From positions 17,399 through 81,398 of the forward strand of contig JBFLXL010000011.1 in assembly GCA_040757205.1 (NCBI GenBank): a stretch of DNA of 64,000 nt, written 5' to 3'. A model generated the notes under the pieces. It searched no databases and was not told the origin of the DNA. It worked only from the letters and a program-made list of their open reading frames with translations. This DNA comes from Bacillota bacterium (GTDB taxonomy: Bacteria > Bacillota > Desulfotomaculia > Desulfotomaculales > Desulforudaceae). Below, piece after piece: positions 8,570-19,159 of the stretch; positions within the stretch are counted from its first letter, which is position 1; every line of letters starts with the position of its first letter. Both the position numbers and the translations under genes were made by a program.

Positions 8570-9511
8570 TTAGCTTGGCATTCCCGGGTTTTCGAACCTC
8601 CGGTTCATTGTCTCGTCCATATAGGCCGGCAGGTGCGCCAGCACCTCGGTTTGGTATTTCTCCACCTCGCCCCGGTCGCTCAAGATGGAGAGACCGGCAT
8701 CGAGCGGGATCCGGGCCAGCAAGCGCAGTCCGGTGGTGTCGGCCGTCTTCTCGGCCCGGGACGGGCCGAAGAGCTCCAGATTCTCGTCGCACTTCGGGCA
8801 CACGGCGTAGCTCATGTTCTCGATAAACCCCAGGATCGGTATGTTCAGTTTTCTGACCATCCGCACCGCCTTGCGCACCACCAGCACCGCCAGGTCCTGG
8901 GGCGCGGTAACCATCACCACGCCGCCGACCGGCAGGAACTGCATCACGGAAAGGGGCGCGTCGCCCGTCCCGGGCGGCAGGTCGACCAGCAGGTAGTCGA
9001 GTCCGCCCCAACCGACCTCGGTCCAGAACTGCTGGATGGCGCCGGCGATGATCGGGCCCCGCCAGATCACCGGTTCGTCCTCGTGCTCCAAGAGCAGGTT
9101 GATCGAGATGACACCGATACCGTAGACCGGGGTCTTTACCGGCAGGATCGCCTCCCCTTCCAGCTCCGGCCGTTCGTGAAGGCCGAAGATTTTGGGGATA
9201 CTCGGCCCGGTCAGGTCGGCATCCAGAATACCGACCTTGTAGCCCTGACGCGCCAAGGTCACGGCCAAAAGCGCCGTCACCGCGGACTTGCCCACGCCGC
9301 CCTTGCCGCTCATCACCGCGATCACGTTTTTCACCGCGGACTGCGGGTTCGGCGCCAGCACGTGCGACCGCGGCGCGGACTGACCGCAGGTTTGGGCCTC
9401 GGGTATGCCGCAGGCTGCGCTTCCCGGACAACCGCCGCCGGGCGCGCTTCCCGGACAACCGCCGCCGCCGGGAACCCCGCTCTCCCCACCGTTGTTGTTG
9501 TCGGCCGCCAT
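8570..9511 (-). CDS. mrp: Mrp/NBP35-family iron-sulfur carrier ATPase
   Basis: The 313-residue P-loop ATPase has the deviant Walker A VMSGKGGVGKSAVTALLAV (about 66-84), ILDADLTGPSIPKIFG, LLVDLPPGTGDAPLSV and a CPKC motif (KCDE context) near residue 265. The N-terminal ~50 residues are low-complexity and contain repeated CPGSAPGGGCPGSAA-type Gly/Cys motifs plus CGIPEAQTCGQ, which could add cluster ligands. Mrp proteins assemble or transfer [4Fe-4S] clusters. The position beside Fe-S-rich Hdr genes and the DUF134 gene fits that role. GGGAGGA lies 9 bp before the ATG. Confidence 0.9.
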   Translation of the reverse strand: MAADNNNGGESGVPGGGGCPGSAPGGGCPGSAACGIPEAQTCGQSAPRSHVLAPNPQSAVKNVIAVMSGKGGVGKSAVTALLAVTLARQGYKVGILDADLTGPSIPKIFGLHERPELEGEAILPVKTPVYGIGVISINLLLEHEDEPVIWRGPIIAGAIQQFWTEVGWGGLDYLLVDLPPGTGDAPLSVMQFLPVGGVVMVTAPQDLAVLVVRKAVRMVRKLNIPILGFIENMSYAVCPKCDENLELFGPSRAEKTADTTGLRLLARIPLDAGLSILSDRGEVEKYQTEVLAHLPAYMDETMNRRFENPGMPS

Positions 9512-9538
9512 TATGACACTCCTCCCACGATGTTTTTT

Positions 9539-10000
9539 CTACCTTTTCTTCGGAACCCGGTATTTGCCGGTGGCCCGCTTCGGGCGGGAACACCGGTCGG
9601 GCCGGGTCACAAGTTCCTTGCCGCCGCATTTCGGGCATTGTTGTGCGTTCAAGCCGCCGGGAGCCGGCTCCGATTCCGTCCGGCAGCCGGTACAGCGCAT
9701 GCGCCGCGCCACGTACTCGAAGTTGCCGCCCTCCACCCGGATCGCCCTGCCCATTACCAGGGCTTGGGCCACCTTGGCCCGCGCGCCGGTCAAAATACGC
9801 TGAAAGGTGGGGCGCGAGACGCCCATACGCTCGGCACAATCTTCCTGTTCCAACCCTTCCAGGTCCTTTAGACGCAACGCTTCCACTTCTTCCACCGCCA
9901 GACCGACCTCCTCCAGGTCCCATAACGGAATCCCGGCCGGCCTAAAGTAGGTGTACTGAGGAAGGAACTCAACCCGGCGGCATTTTGGTGGTCTACCCAT
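9539..10000 (-). CDS. DUF134 (UPF0251) family HTH protein
   Basis: The 153-residue protein starts with the family signature MGRPPKCRRVEFLPQ. It contains a sigma-70 region-4-like helix-turn-helix (VEEVEALRLKDLEGLEQEDC, then AERMGVSRPTFQRIL) and a C-terminal zinc-ribbon-like region (CTGC then CPKCGG). DUF134 genes often sit beside Mrp or nitrogenase-accessory proteins, as here, and are presumed DNA-binding regulators. The target is unknown. It lies 27 bp upstream of mrp and 13 bp after fhs, so it may be cotranscribed with both. Confidence 0.88.
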   Translation of the reverse strand: MGRPPKCRRVEFLPQYTYFRPAGIPLWDLEEVGLAVEEVEALRLKDLEGLEQEDCAERMGVSRPTFQRILTGARAKVAQALVMGRAIRVEGGNFEYVARRMRCTGCRTESEPAPGGLNAQQCPKCGGKELVTRPDRCSRPKRATGKYRVPKKR

Positions 10001-10013
10001 GGCTATTCTCCCC

Positions 10014-11717
10014 TTAAAACAGCCCCTTCACCCGTCCGTGCTCGTCGATGTCAATCCCGAAAGCCGCCGGCCGGGAGGGCAGGCCGGGCATGGTGAGCAT
10101 CGCCCCGGCCAGGGGGTACAAAAACCCGGCGCCCAGCGACACCCGGATATCCCGGATCGGAAACACATAGCCGGAGGGCACGTTTCTCAGGTTGGGGTCG
10201 TGGGAGATGGAGAGGTGTGTCTTGGCCATGCAGATCGGCAAGCGGCCCCAACCCAGCTCCTCGAAGCGGGCGATCTTCTTTTCCGCCGGGGGCTCGTAGG
10301 CCACCTCGTCCGCGTTGTAGACCCGCCGGGCGAGCACCTCGATTTTTTCCTTGATCGACAGTTCATCCGGGTAGAGCAGGCGGAAATCTCCGCCCCGTTC
10401 ACAGGCCGACACGACACCGGCGGCGAGTTCAGACGCCCCCGCCCCGCCTTCCGCCCAGGCGGTGACCGGATGCGCGCTCATTGCCCCGGCGCGCACCGCC
10501 TCCCGGAGCACGGTCTCAACCTCGGCGTCCGTGTCACCCAGGAATCGGTTCACGGCGACCACCACCGGCACCCCGTAATAGCGGGCGACTTTGACCATGT
10601 GCGCCAGGTTCCGGCACCCTTCCGCGACCGCGGCCGGGTTTTCCCGCTTGATCTCCTCGGGCATCGGCCTGCCGGGGATGATCCGGCCGACACCGCCGTG
10701 CATTTTGAGCGACCGTATCGTGCAGGTGACCACCACGCAGTCGGGCCGGAGCCCCGACTGCCGGCACTTGATGTCCATGAATTTCTCCATGCCCAGGTCG
10801 GCGCCGAACCCGCTCTCGGTTACCACGTAGTCGGCCAGTTTCAGCGCCATCTTGTCGGCCAGCACCGAGCACTGCCCGTGGGCGATGTTGGCGAACGGTC
10901 CGGCGTGCACGATGCAGGGCTGCCCCTCCAGCGTCTGAACCAGGTTGGGCTTGATTGCTTCCTTGAGAATCGCCGCCATCGCCCCGGCGCCCTGAAGATC
11001 CTCGGCCGTGACCGGGCGGCCCTGCCGGTCAAATCCCACCACAATCCGCCCCAGCCGCCGGCGCAGGTCGCCGATGCCGTCGGTCAGTGCCAGGGCGGCC
11101 ATGACCTCCGACGCGGTCGTCGCTTCGAAAGCGGCCTCCCGGGGGTAGCCGTTGACCGGACCCCCCAAGCCCACGACCACGTCCCGCAAGGCCCGGTCGT
11201 TAACGTCCATGACCCTGGTCCAGGTGACCGTGTGCAGGTCGATATCGTGCGGGTTGCCGTGGTAAAGCGAGGCGTCGAGCATGGCGGCCAGCAGGTTGTG
11301 GGCCTGCCCCACCGCGTGGATGTCGCCGGTGAAATGCAGGTTCAAGTCTTCCATGGGCACCACCTGGGCCCAACCGCCCCCGGCGGCCCCGCCTTTGATC
11401 CCGAACACCGGGCCCATGGAAGGCTGACGCAGGGTGCAGGCCGCCCGTTTGCCGATGCGGCCCAGACCCTGCGTCAGTCCGATGGTGGTCAGGGTTTTCC
11501 CCTCGCCGAGCGGGGTGGGGGTGACGGCCGTGACGTCGATCAGCCGGCCGGCCGGCCGTTCCCTGAGTTTGTCGAGCACGTGCAGGCCGACCTTGGCCTT
11601 GTACCGGCCGTACAGGTCGATGTCTTCCGCCGCCAGGCCGATTGCGGCCGCGAGATCGGCAATGGGGATCATCCGGTGCGCCTGGGCGATCTCCAGGTCC
11701 GTCTTGAACGGCATCAC
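10014..11717 (-). CDS. fhs: Formate-tetrahydrofolate ligase
   Basis: Fhs makes 10-formyl-tetrahydrofolate from formate, ATP and THF, a step of the methyl branch of the Wood-Ljungdahl pathway and of C1 metabolism. The 567-residue sequence carries the P-loop [45 protein letters not shown] and ITSGFGAD-like [15 protein letters not shown]. The gene begins GTGATG: GTG at 11717 or ATG at 11714, overlapping the ndk stop codon. Full length and intact. Together with the Hdr genes it suggests an autotrophic or acetyl-CoA-oxidising anaerobe. Confidence 0.96.
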   Translation of the reverse strand: MMPFKTDLEIAQAHRMIPIADLAAAIGLAAEDIDLYGRYKAKVGLHVLDKLRERPAGRLIDVTAVTPTPLGEGKTLTTIGLTQGLGRIGKRAACTLRQPSMGPVFGIKGGAAGGGWAQVVPMEDLNLHFTGDIHAVGQAHNLLAAMLDASLYHGNPHDIDLHTVTWTRVMDVNDRALRDVVVGLGGPVNGYPREAAFEATTASEVMAALALTDGIGDLRRRLGRIVVGFDRQGRPVTAEDLQGAGAMAAILKEAIKPNLVQTLEGQPCIVHAGPFANIAHGQCSVLADKMALKLADYVVTESGFGADLGMEKFMDIKCRQSGLRPDCVVVTCTIRSLKMHGGVGRIIPGRPMPEEIKRENPAAVAEGCRNLAHMVKVARYYGVPVVVAVNRFLGDTDAEVETVLREAVRAGAMSAHPVTAWAEGGAGASELAAGVVSACERGGDFRLLYPDELSIKEKIEVLARRVYNADEVAYEPPAEKKIARFEELGWGRLPICMAKTHLSISHDPNLRNVPSGYVFPIRDIRVSLGAGFLYPLAGAMLTMPGLPSRPAAFGIDIDEHGRVKGLF

Positions 11718-12163
11718 TCGTAAATCCAGGGATCCAGCGCTTGTGTGTATCCGATCAGTTCCGCGTCCGCAAAGAAAAGTCCAATTTCCCGCGCGGCGCT
11801 GGCCGCCGAGTCGGAACCGTGGACGATATTGCGGCCGACGTCGATGCCGTAGGTGCCGCGGATGGTGCCGGGCAGCGCCTTGGCCGGCTGGGTGGCCCCC
11901 ATCATCTCCCGGACCGCCGGGACCACTTCCTTGCCCTCCAGGACCACGGCCGCGACCGGGCCCGAGGTGATGTAGCGGACAAGCTCCTCAAAAAAGGGCT
12001 TGCCCCGGTGTTCCTCGTAGTGCCGTTCCGCCAACCCCCGGTCGATCCGGAGCAGCTTTAAAGCCACCAGCTTAAAGCCGCGGCGCTCGAAACGGGTGAT
12101 CACCTCGCCCACCAGCCCCCGCTGGACACCGTCCGGTTTCACCATCACAAAGGTTCTCTCCAA
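11714..12163 (-). CDS. ndk: Nucleoside diphosphate kinase
   Basis: Ndk equilibrates nucleoside di- and triphosphates through a phosphohistidine. The 149-residue protein shows [39 protein letters not shown] and the active-site NIVHGSDS with the catalytic His. The length is normal. It lies 3 bp from the ftsH stop upstream and overlaps fhs downstream, giving a tight ftsH-ndk-fhs run. Confidence 0.97.
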   Translation of the reverse strand: MERTFVMVKPDGVQRGLVGEVITRFERRGFKLVALKLLRIDRGLAERHYEEHRGKPFFEELVRYITSGPVAAVVLEGKEVVPAVREMMGATQPAKALPGTIRGTYGIDVGRNIVHGSDSAASAAREIGLFFADAELIGYTQALDPWIYE

Positions 12164-12166
12164 AAC

Positions 12167-14041
12167 TTACGCTCCTCCTTGCTGAGCCGCCCCGTGCTGG
12201 GCCGCCCCGCGCCGGTCCGCCTCCGGCCTCACCGCGCCCGTGGCCGCCTCCATCAAAGCCTCGAATTCCTTGCCCTCAATGGTTTCATTATCGAACAGCG
12301 TGGTGGCCACCTGGTGCAACCCCTGCATATTGTCGGTGAGAATGGTTTCCGCCCGCCGGTAACACTCGTCGATAATCCGGCGCACCTCCTGGTCGATGGC
12401 GCTGGCCACCTCCTCGGAGTAGTTCCGGTCGCGGGAGAGGTCGCGCCCCAGGAAAGGCGTGTCTTGGCGCCGGCCCAAAGTCAGCGGCCCCAGTTCGTCG
12501 CTCATGCCGTACTCCATGATCATCTTCCGGGCGGTCTCGGTGGCGCGCTCCAGGTCGTTTTGCGCGCCGGTGCTGATCTCCTCCAGCACCAACTCCTCCG
12601 CCACCCGGCCGCCCAGCAGCATCGTGATCTGGTCCAGGAGCTGCGAGCGGGTCGCGTAGTACCGCTCCTCCTTGGGCAGGAGAAGGGTGTAGCCCCCGGC
12701 CCGCCCCCGCGGGATGATCGAGATCTTGTGCACCGGATCGCTGTTCGGCAGGAAGTAGCTGACCAGCGCGTGACCGGACTCGTGGTAGGACACCAGCTTC
12801 TTTTCGTAGTCGCTGATCACGCGGGACTTCTTGGCCGGCCCGGCGATCACCCGTTCGATGGCATTCTCGAGTTCCTCCATGCCGATGCGCTTTTTGTTCG
12901 CCCGCGCCGCCAGCAGAGCGGCCTCGTTGATCAGGTTTTCCAGATCGGCCCCGGAAAAACCGGGGGTGCGGCGGGCGATCACGTCCAACTCGACGTCGTC
13001 CGCCAGCGGCTTGTTCCGGGCGTGCACGACCAGGATCTCCCGGCGGCCGTTGATGTCCGGCTGGGTGACGACGATCTGCCGGTCGAAGCGTCCGGGCCGC
13101 AGCAGGGCGGGGTCCAGGATGTCCGGGCGGTTGGTGGCGGCGACGACGATGATGCCCTCGTTGGGGCTGAACCCGTCCATCTCCACCAGCAACTGGTTTA
13201 AGGTCTGCTCCCGCTCGTCGTGACCGCCGCCCAAGCCCGCGCCGCGCTGGCGGCCGACCGCGTCGATCTCGTCGATGAACACGATGCAGGGGGCGTTCTT
13301 CTTGGCGTTCTCAAACAAGTCCCGGACCCGGGACGCACCGACGCCCACGAACATCTCCACGAAATCCGAACCGCTGATACTGTAGAAAGGCACGCCGGCT
13401 TCCCCGGCCACCGCCCGCGCCAACAGGGTCTTGCCGGTGCCGGGCGGCCCGAACAAAAGCACGCCCTTGGGAATCCGGGCCCCGATCTCGCTGAACTTCC
13501 GGGGTTCCTTCAAGAATTCGACCAGTTCCTGGAGTTCCTCCTTAACCTCGTCCACCCCGGCCACATCGGAAAAAGTGACCCGGGCTTTCTCCTCCGTGTG
13601 CAGTTTGGCCCGGCTCTTGCCGAACGACATCACCCTGCTGCCCCCGCCCTGCGTCTGCTGCATCAGGAAAAAGAACAAGCCGACCAAGAGCAGAATGGGC
13701 AAAAAGGACATAAACATCGTCGTCAGCCAACTGGGACGGTCCGGCAGCTCCTGCTTCCAGTTGACGTTCTTGTCGACCAGCAGCGCCGAGAGCGCCTGGT
13801 GGCCGCCGGGGCCCTTGGTTTCAAAGCTGGTCCCGTCCCGCAACCGGCCCGTGATGATGTTGGTTTCGTTGTCGGTCTTGATCACCACGGACGCCACCTG
13901 GCCGTTGTTCACGGCCCGGAAGAAATCGTTGTAGTCGAGGGTCTTGACGTCGGTGGGGCCCGGGGAACTGTATTTGAGCAAAGCGATGACCACGAGGACA
14001 ATCAGGATGTATATGCTTAAGTTCTTGATCACCCGGTTCAA
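12167..14041 (-). CDS. ftsH: ATP-dependent zinc metalloprotease FtsH
   Basis: The membrane-bound AAA protease degrades misfolded membrane and regulatory proteins. From the chosen TTG start the protein is 624 residues, with an N-terminal transmembrane helix, a periplasmic-type domain, a second helix ([18 protein letters not shown]), Walker A GPPGTGKT, the SRH region and the zinc site HESGH. A GTG 57 bp upstream extends the frame, but that extension contains a likely -10 element, and AAGGGAG sits 8 bp before TTG 14041 (5 bp before TTG 14044). It occupies the usual tilS-ftsH position. Confidence 0.95.
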   Translation of the reverse strand: MNRVIKNLSIYILIVLVVIALLKYSSPGPTDVKTLDYNDFFRAVNNGQVASVVIKTDNETNIITGRLRDGTSFETKGPGGHQALSALLVDKNVNWKQELPDRPSWLTTMFMSFLPILLLVGLFFFLMQQTQGGGSRVMSFGKSRAKLHTEEKARVTFSDVAGVDEVKEELQELVEFLKEPRKFSEIGARIPKGVLLFGPPGTGKTLLARAVAGEAGVPFYSISGSDFVEMFVGVGASRVRDLFENAKKNAPCIVFIDEIDAVGRQRGAGLGGGHDEREQTLNQLLVEMDGFSPNEGIIVVAATNRPDILDPALLRPGRFDRQIVVTQPDINGRREILVVHARNKPLADDVELDVIARRTPGFSGADLENLINEAALLAARANKKRIGMEELENAIERVIAGPAKKSRVISDYEKKLVSYHESGHALVSYFLPNSDPVHKISIIPRGRAGGYTLLLPKEERYYATRSQLLDQITMLLGGRVAEELVLEEISTGAQNDLERATETARKMIMEYGMSDELGPLTLGRRQDTPFLGRDLSRDRNYSEEVASAIDQEVRRIIDECYRRAETILTDNMQGLHQVATTLFDNETIEGKEFEALMEAATGAVRPEADRRGAAQHGAAQQGGA

Positions 14042-14113
14042 CAAGTCCACTCCCTTCGGACTCTCACTAGTTGGTCCACAACAGGAGTATATTATCACAC
14101 TTTATTTCCACTT

Positions 14114-15574
14114 TCAACAAAGTTCAAACCGCGCCGGGCCGGGCTCCGAGACGCTCAAGACAAGCACCGAGCGGGTGCGGGGGGTGAGCTTGCAGAACTC
14201 GCCGATCCGGTGACCGGCCACCCAGACCAGGCGGCCCTCGCCGTCGAAAACCAGCGGAATCCGGTCTCGCTCCGGGCGGGGCACCTTGTTGTTGATCAGA
14301 AATTCCTTCAGTTTCATCCGGCCGCCGGCCCCCTGCGGCCAAAACACGTCTCCGGGCCTGCGGTTGCGCACGGTCAGCGGCAGAGTCAGAGCATCGAGGT
14401 CCACCGCCGCCTGTCCGGGCTGGAGCGTTTCCGGACGCCCGACCCGACCCGACCCGACCCACTGAAGTGGGTGCCCCGCGTGGGTGCCCCGCGCGTGCCG
14501 TATTTCGGCGGTGATCCACCGTCCGTCGGGCAGGTCCGTCCTTCCGGGAACCACCAGCGCCGAGCTCCACGGCAAGGTTTCGGGAGGACTGGGACCGAGG
14601 CTGAAAACCAGCCCGGCCGCCTGTCTTTCCACCAGGATTCCCCGCGGCAGGTCCAATTTCTTGCCGCCGGCCTCGGGGCGGGCCAGTTCAAGGACCCGTT
14701 CCACGTGGTCGAAATCGAGCGCCCCCGGATCCCCGGCCAACTCCGACCAGGCCTTGCGGACCACCCGCCGCCCAATCGCCGGTGAGAGAGCGGCCACCCC
14801 GCCCGCATCGAGCCGGACGGCGCCGTCCGCTGAAACGGCCAAGCGTTGAAAGGCGGACTCGGCCTGGACCGCCAGATAGTCGTTTTCCGCCCGGCAGATT
14901 TCACCCAGACGCAAAAGGGCGGTCACCAGGTTCGGGTTATATTTGGTCTCGAGCAGGGGCAGGAGTTCAGCCCGCAGCCGGTTCCGGGTGTAAACGGGAT
15001 CGAGGTTGGAAGGATCGAACCGGGGGTCGAGATCCCGGACGCGGCAATAGGCTTCGATCTCCCGGCGCCGGACGCCCAGCAGGGGCCGGATGAAAAGTCC
15101 CCTGACCGGCGCCATGCCGGCCAGGCCGGCCGGTCCGGTGCCGCGGATGAAGTGGTGCAGGATGGTTTGGGCCTGGTCGTCGGCGTGGTGACCGAGGGCC
15201 ACCCGTTGGGCCCCGGCCGCCCGAGCCGCCCGGGCAAAGAAGCGGTACCGGAGTTCCCGGGCCGCTGTCTGGGTGGAGAGACGTTCGGTTTTCCGGAAGG
15301 CGCGCACGTCACATTCCTCGACCACACAGGGCAGAGCAAGCTTTTCGGCCAGCATCCGGACGTACTCGGCGTCCGCCTCGGCCTCGGCGCCCCGCAGGCG
15401 GTGGTTCAGGTGGGCCACGGTAAGGGAAATGCCCAGATCGGCACTCAAAGCACTGAGAATATCCAGCAGGGCCACCGAATCCGGGCCCCCGGAAACCCCC
15501 ACCAGCACGCCCATCCCCGGCGCCAGCATCCGGTGCCGGACAATGTACTGTTGTACCCGATCTTGCAGGTCCAT
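14114..15574 (-). CDS. tilS: tRNA(Ile)-lysidine synthase
   Basis: TilS converts C34 of the CAU tRNA-Ile to lysidine, allowing it to read AUA. The ~486-residue protein begins with the PP-loop VGVSGGPDSVALLDIL, continues with LGHHADDQAQTILHHFIRG and RPLLGVRRREIEAYC, and has the C-terminal TilS domain (RRPGDVFWPQGAGGRMKLKEFLINNKVPR). ATG at 15574 was preferred to 15586 because GGTGG sits 5 bp before it. Short tandem repeats interrupt the linker to the C-terminal domain (14441-14493). Confidence 0.93.
   Translation of the reverse strand: MDLQDRVQQYIVRHRMLAPGMGVLVGVSGGPDSVALLDILSALSADLGISLTVAHLNHRLRGAEAEADAEYVRMLAEKLALPCVVEECDVRAFRKTERLSTQTAARELRYRFFARAARAAGAQRVALGHHADDQAQTILHHFIRGTGPAGLAGMAPVRGLFIRPLLGVRRREIEAYCRVRDLDPRFDPSNLDPVYTRNRLRAELLPLLETKYNPNLVTALLRLGEICRAENDYLAVQAESAFQRLAVSADGAVRLDAGGVAALSPAIGRRVVRKAWSELAGDPGALDFDHVERVLELARPEAGGKKLDLPRGILVERQAAGLVFSLGPSPPETLPWSSALVVPGRTDLPDGRWITAEIRHARGTHAGHPLQWVGSGRVGRPETLQPGQAAVDLDALTLPLTVRNRRPGDVFWPQGAGGRMKLKEFLINNKVPRPERDRIPLVFDGEGRLVWVAGHRIGEFCKLTPRTRSVLVLSVSEPGPARFELC
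14441..14493. repeat. Tandem microrepeats inside tilS
   Basis: Four copies of the pentamer GACCC (14441-14460) are followed by two copies of a 13-mer, TGGGTGCCCCGCG (14468-14480 and 14481-14493). The frame stays open through them (GSGRVGRP on the protein side). Confidence 0.9.
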
Positions 15575-15728
15575 TTCGCCCACCATGCCTCAATACCGGA
15601 GAAAGGAGTCGTCTTTCAGGAGACCGCTGCGGCCTCCAGGCCTCCAAGCGTTTAGAACGATTTCTGGTTTTACAACACTCTTCTAGGCATTCCACGTGGG
15701 CGGGTGTTTTCCTCTATCCGGGGGACTG

Positions 15729-18146
15729 TCAGGGTCCAACTTCTTCCATTCTGCCGACCAGGACCGTCATATCGTCGGGGACGCTCTTGCCGGCGGCGTG
15801 CCTTGCTTGCTGCAGCACCAGCTCGGCCGTGCGTTGGGGATCGGTCCGCGGCAGGTCCCGGAGAAGCTCCCCGAGCCAAGTTTCTTTCTCCAGCGGACCC
15901 CGGTAGCAGTCCAGCACCCCATCGGTGACCATCACCACGAGGTCGCCCAACGCCAGCCGGCACACCACCGGAGCGAAGTCGATCTCCTTGATGATCCCCA
16001 CCGGCAGTGCGGCGCTTTCGATCACACTCACCGTATTGGCCCCAACCACGAAGCTCGGTGCCGCCCCGATCTTGATGAACTCCGCCTGGGCCGTATAGAG
16101 GTCGATGACCGCCAGGTCCACGGTGGCGAAACTCTCGTCCGGGGCCCGCAGGAGCAGGATCGAGTTCACTGTTTTCACGGCCATGTCCTTGCCGAACCCG
16201 GCCCGGAACATGTGCTCGAGCAAGGAAACGGTGGTGCTGCTTTCAAGGGCGGCCTGGGCCCCCACGCCCATCCCGTCGCTCAACAGCAGGGAGAACTTAC
16301 CGGACTCGAGTTCCAGGTAGGAGGCGGTGTCTCCCGATATGGCACTGCCGGCTTTGCCCACCTGGGCCAGCCCGACCGTCACCCGGTAACGGAGGGCCGG
16401 TTGCAGCCGGAAGGTGCAGTCGGCGGCCTGCTCTTCCCGGGTGCAACTGGTGTCGCTGACCATAAACGGCTGGCCGACCACCTGGGAGACCAGCGGGGCC
16501 GCCACGTACCGGCAGGCCAGTTCACTCCGGCAGGACGGGCGGCTGATGATGATCTCCAACCGGGAGTCTTCCCGGTGCCGGGTTTCGATGCGGTGCACGG
16601 GCACGTCCAACTCCCGCAGCTTCCGGCGCAACGTACCTTCCAGCTGACCGGCCCGTTCCACGGTGCTGCACAGTTCGGTGGCCAGATTGTTCATGATCCG
16701 GGACAGGCCCCGCAGGTGTTCGGACACCACTTCGCGGCTGTCCACCAGCCGCCGGTACCAGTACCGGTTTACCCGGTAAGTCTCATAGAGGCAGGTGAGC
16801 GCAACCGCCATCTCCTTCTGCCGCAAACATTTCCGCCGGATTTCCTCCGGAAAGTCCTCCGGGCCCACCCGGCCGGAAGCCTCGACCTGAGCCAAGGTAG
16901 CCTCGAACTGCTCGTTGATGCGGTCCGAATTCCGCTCCCAGCAGCTCCGGTACAGGTTGCAGTCCTTGCAGATCCGGTTGCCGACCTCATTCAAGAGCTC
17001 GCGCAACGGCTTTTCGGTTCCGGGCTCCAGCCCCGCGGGGGAAACTTTAGCAAAGGTGCGGGCCAGTTCCGCAAACATCCGGCTCCAGCTACGGACCCTG
17101 CTCCGGACCAACTCCTGGACCCGCTCTTCGGAAACGGTCGAGCCGACGACGCTGCCTGGAATCAGGGACCGCAACTCCTGATACCACCTCGCCGGAATCA
17201 CCGCGAACAGGGCCGCCGCCGTCCCCGCCTCCACCAGCACTCCCGCCAGTTCCCGGTATTCACCGACATATACCGCCAGCAGGATGTTGCCCAGCACAAA
17301 ACCGGCGGCCACCCCCGGTTTGCCGAAGTGCCGGAAGGCGCCGCCCAGAAATCCGGCAAAGGCGTACACCCCCACCACCGCCGGCATCACGGTATAGGCG
17401 ATGCCGGGGATGATTCCGACCACCGCCCCGGCGGCGGCGCCCAACCCGGCCCCGCCCAACCCGGCGGCGACCAGGATGGCGAACTTGCTTAAGAAACCGT
17501 GCACAGAAAACAGGTCCCAGCCCAGATTTCCGGTTCCGGCCACCGCCGCCGCCAGGAGCACCAGCAAGCAGTAAAAACCTTCCACGGTCAGCGGGCGGGA
17601 ACGGGGCGAAAGGGCAATCAGGAACACGTAGGAGAGCGACCCGGCCAACAGGCTCTCAAAAAACACGGCCACGTACTCATACAGCACCGCCCCCGTAAAG
17701 GCCAGGTACGAACCCTTGATCACCGCCGACACCATTCCGACCAGGACCGCCACCGCCACCCGGGGCCGCCGGAAGTCGGCCGGAATCGCCCGGAGGCCCA
17801 GCCCGACGGCGCCCAGGACCAAGAGTGCCGGCGCCAGTGCGGACCAACTCAGTACCGTAGCCTGCCCCGCGGTACCGGCGAGCACCGCCAACCAGCCCCA
17901 GGGTCCGAAGAGGTGCACGGCGGCGCCCGCAAAGGCGGTTACAAAGGGGCTGAGTTCCCCGAGCAGCACGGTACGGCCCAGCAAGAAAGCAAAAATAATA
18001 AGCCCCAGCTTCTGCCAGTGCATCAGATCCAGGGCTTGTCCCCAGGCCGGCCGGATGGACGGCCGCCGACGGCGGCGTGGAATGCCAACCCCGGCCCACT
18101 CGCCGGTTTTCTGCCGTACCCGATAGGCGTTCGAATAATCGGCCAC
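15729..18146 (-). CDS. spoIIE: Stage II sporulation protein E, PP2C phosphatase
   Basis: SpoIIE dephosphorylates SpoIIAA to release sigma-F in the forespore and also acts at the polar septum. The 805-residue protein has a long N-terminal region of about ten hydrophobic helices (residues ~45-300), a central oligomerisation region, and a C-terminal PP2C phosphatase domain with LLLSDGMGVGAQAALES, TVDLAVIDLYTAQ and VVMVTDGVLD. It starts with GTG at 18146, 8 bp after GGGAG. The length fits the Bacillus protein (~827 aa). Confidence 0.95.
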   Translation of the reverse strand: MADYSNAYRVRQKTGEWAGVGIPRRRRRPSIRPAWGQALDLMHWQKLGLIIFAFLLGRTVLLGELSPFVTAFAGAAVHLFGPWGWLAVLAGTAGQATVLSWSALAPALLVLGAVGLGLRAIPADFRRPRVAVAVLVGMVSAVIKGSYLAFTGAVLYEYVAVFFESLLAGSLSYVFLIALSPRSRPLTVEGFYCLLVLLAAAVAGTGNLGWDLFSVHGFLSKFAILVAAGLGGAGLGAAAGAVVGIIPGIAYTVMPAVVGVYAFAGFLGGAFRHFGKPGVAAGFVLGNILLAVYVGEYRELAGVLVEAGTAAALFAVIPARWYQELRSLIPGSVVGSTVSEERVQELVRSRVRSWSRMFAELARTFAKVSPAGLEPGTEKPLRELLNEVGNRICKDCNLYRSCWERNSDRINEQFEATLAQVEASGRVGPEDFPEEIRRKCLRQKEMAVALTCLYETYRVNRYWYRRLVDSREVVSEHLRGLSRIMNNLATELCSTVERAGQLEGTLRRKLRELDVPVHRIETRHREDSRLEIIISRPSCRSELACRYVAAPLVSQVVGQPFMVSDTSCTREEQAADCTFRLQPALRYRVTVGLAQVGKAGSAISGDTASYLELESGKFSLLLSDGMGVGAQAALESSTTVSLLEHMFRAGFGKDMAVKTVNSILLLRAPDESFATVDLAVIDLYTAQAEFIKIGAAPSFVVGANTVSVIESAALPVGIIKEIDFAPVVCRLALGDLVVMVTDGVLDCYRGPLEKETWLGELLRDLPRTDPQRTAELVLQQARHAAGKSVPDDMTVLVGRMEEVGP

Positions 18147-18215
18147 TTGCTCAACTCCCAGAACATGGAATATGGGGTTTGCTCTAATTGTAATCCACGT
18201 CCCAGGAGATTTCTG

Positions 18216-19136
18216 TCATTTTAGGATGGCCTGTTCCGTTTTTCTTTCGACAGCCTGAGGACCGTAGCGGGCCAAGCCGTGGAGAATGTCGGCCTCGCTC
18301 ACGATCAGGTCCGGTGCCGCCAAGATCCTCATAATGCAGCGCACGATCCGTGCCCCGGCTGGAATAATGTCGGCCCGCTCGGGCTGCAATCCCGGCATCT
18401 GTTTCCGTTCGGCCGGCCCGGCTGTCTCCAGGCGCAACAAGAGTTCCTCGACCGTGGCTTGGTTCAATCTCGTGCCGTGGACCCGCTCCGGGTCGTAGAC
18501 TTCCAGGGCGAGCGCCATGGCCGCCAGGGTCGTGACCGTACCGCCGACTCCCACCAGTTGCCGGACGCCCAACCCACGCCTCTCGTCTGTCAGCAGCGGG
18601 CGGATGAGGGCGGTGATTTCGGTGTCGGTGTAGGGCGTCTCGGTCATCCGCACCGCGCCCACGGGCAGGCTGCGGCAGGCCGGCGACCCTTCTTCGAGCC
18701 AGACGAACTCGGTGCTTCCCCCCCCCACATCAGCGACCAGGATGCCGGCCGGATCCAGGTCCAGGCCCGAAACCACCCCCAGGAATCCGTAGGCCGCCTC
18801 CTCGGTCCCGGAGAGCACCCGTACCTCGAAGCCGACGGCGTCCAGCACCCGCTTCACGAATTCATCCCGGTTGGCCGCCTCGCGCACGGCCGCGGTTGCC
18901 GCCACCACCATCCCGTCCGGCCCGTATTCGGCCGATACCGCCTGATACTCAGCCAGGCAGTTGATCGTCCGGTCCATGGCCCGGTCCAGGAGCACGCCGC
19001 CGGCCAGGTTTTCGCCCAGGCGGGTGGTGGTGAGCGCCGTGTGCACGACGTCCAGCCGGCCATCCGGAGCTATCCGGGCGATCAGCAGACGGGTGGAGTT
19101 GGTGCCGATGTCGATTGCGCCCACTGTGGTAGTCAA
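18216..19136 (-). CDS. Ppx/GppA-family exopolyphosphatase
   Basis: The 306-residue protein (from TTG 19136) has the actin-like ATPase signatures AIDIGTNSTRLLIA, ATAAVREAANR, LSGTEEAAYGFLG, VADVGGGSTEF and LVGVGGTVTTLAAM. It is predicted to hydrolyse polyphosphate or pppGpp. The frame is open further upstream, but GGAGG sits 8 bp before TTG 19136, and the extension would cross a terminator-like palindrome. It follows spoIIE, in the reverse of the Bacillus order of neighbours. Confidence 0.9.
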   Translation of the reverse strand: MTTTVGAIDIGTNSTRLLIARIAPDGRLDVVHTALTTTRLGENLAGGVLLDRAMDRTINCLAEYQAVSAEYGPDGMVVAATAAVREAANRDEFVKRVLDAVGFEVRVLSGTEEAAYGFLGVVSGLDLDPAGILVADVGGGSTEFVWLEEGSPACRSLPVGAVRMTETPYTDTEITALIRPLLTDERRGLGVRQLVGVGGTVTTLAAMALALEVYDPERVHGTRLNQATVEELLLRLETAGPAERKQMPGLQPERADIIPAGARIVRCIMRILAAPDLIVSEADILHGLARYGPQAVERKTEQAILK

Positions 19137-19159
19137 CTGCTTCCCCTCCCAGGTGCCCG

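Noticed and set aside
9999..11723. 574-aa plus-strand ORF opposite fhs
   Set aside because: It is the antisense shadow of a complete, motif-rich fhs; its translation is His/Pro/Gly/Arg-rich with no domain.
15696..17492. 598-aa plus-strand ORF opposite spoIIE
   Set aside because: Antisense shadow of spoIIE in a GC-rich genome; low-complexity translation.
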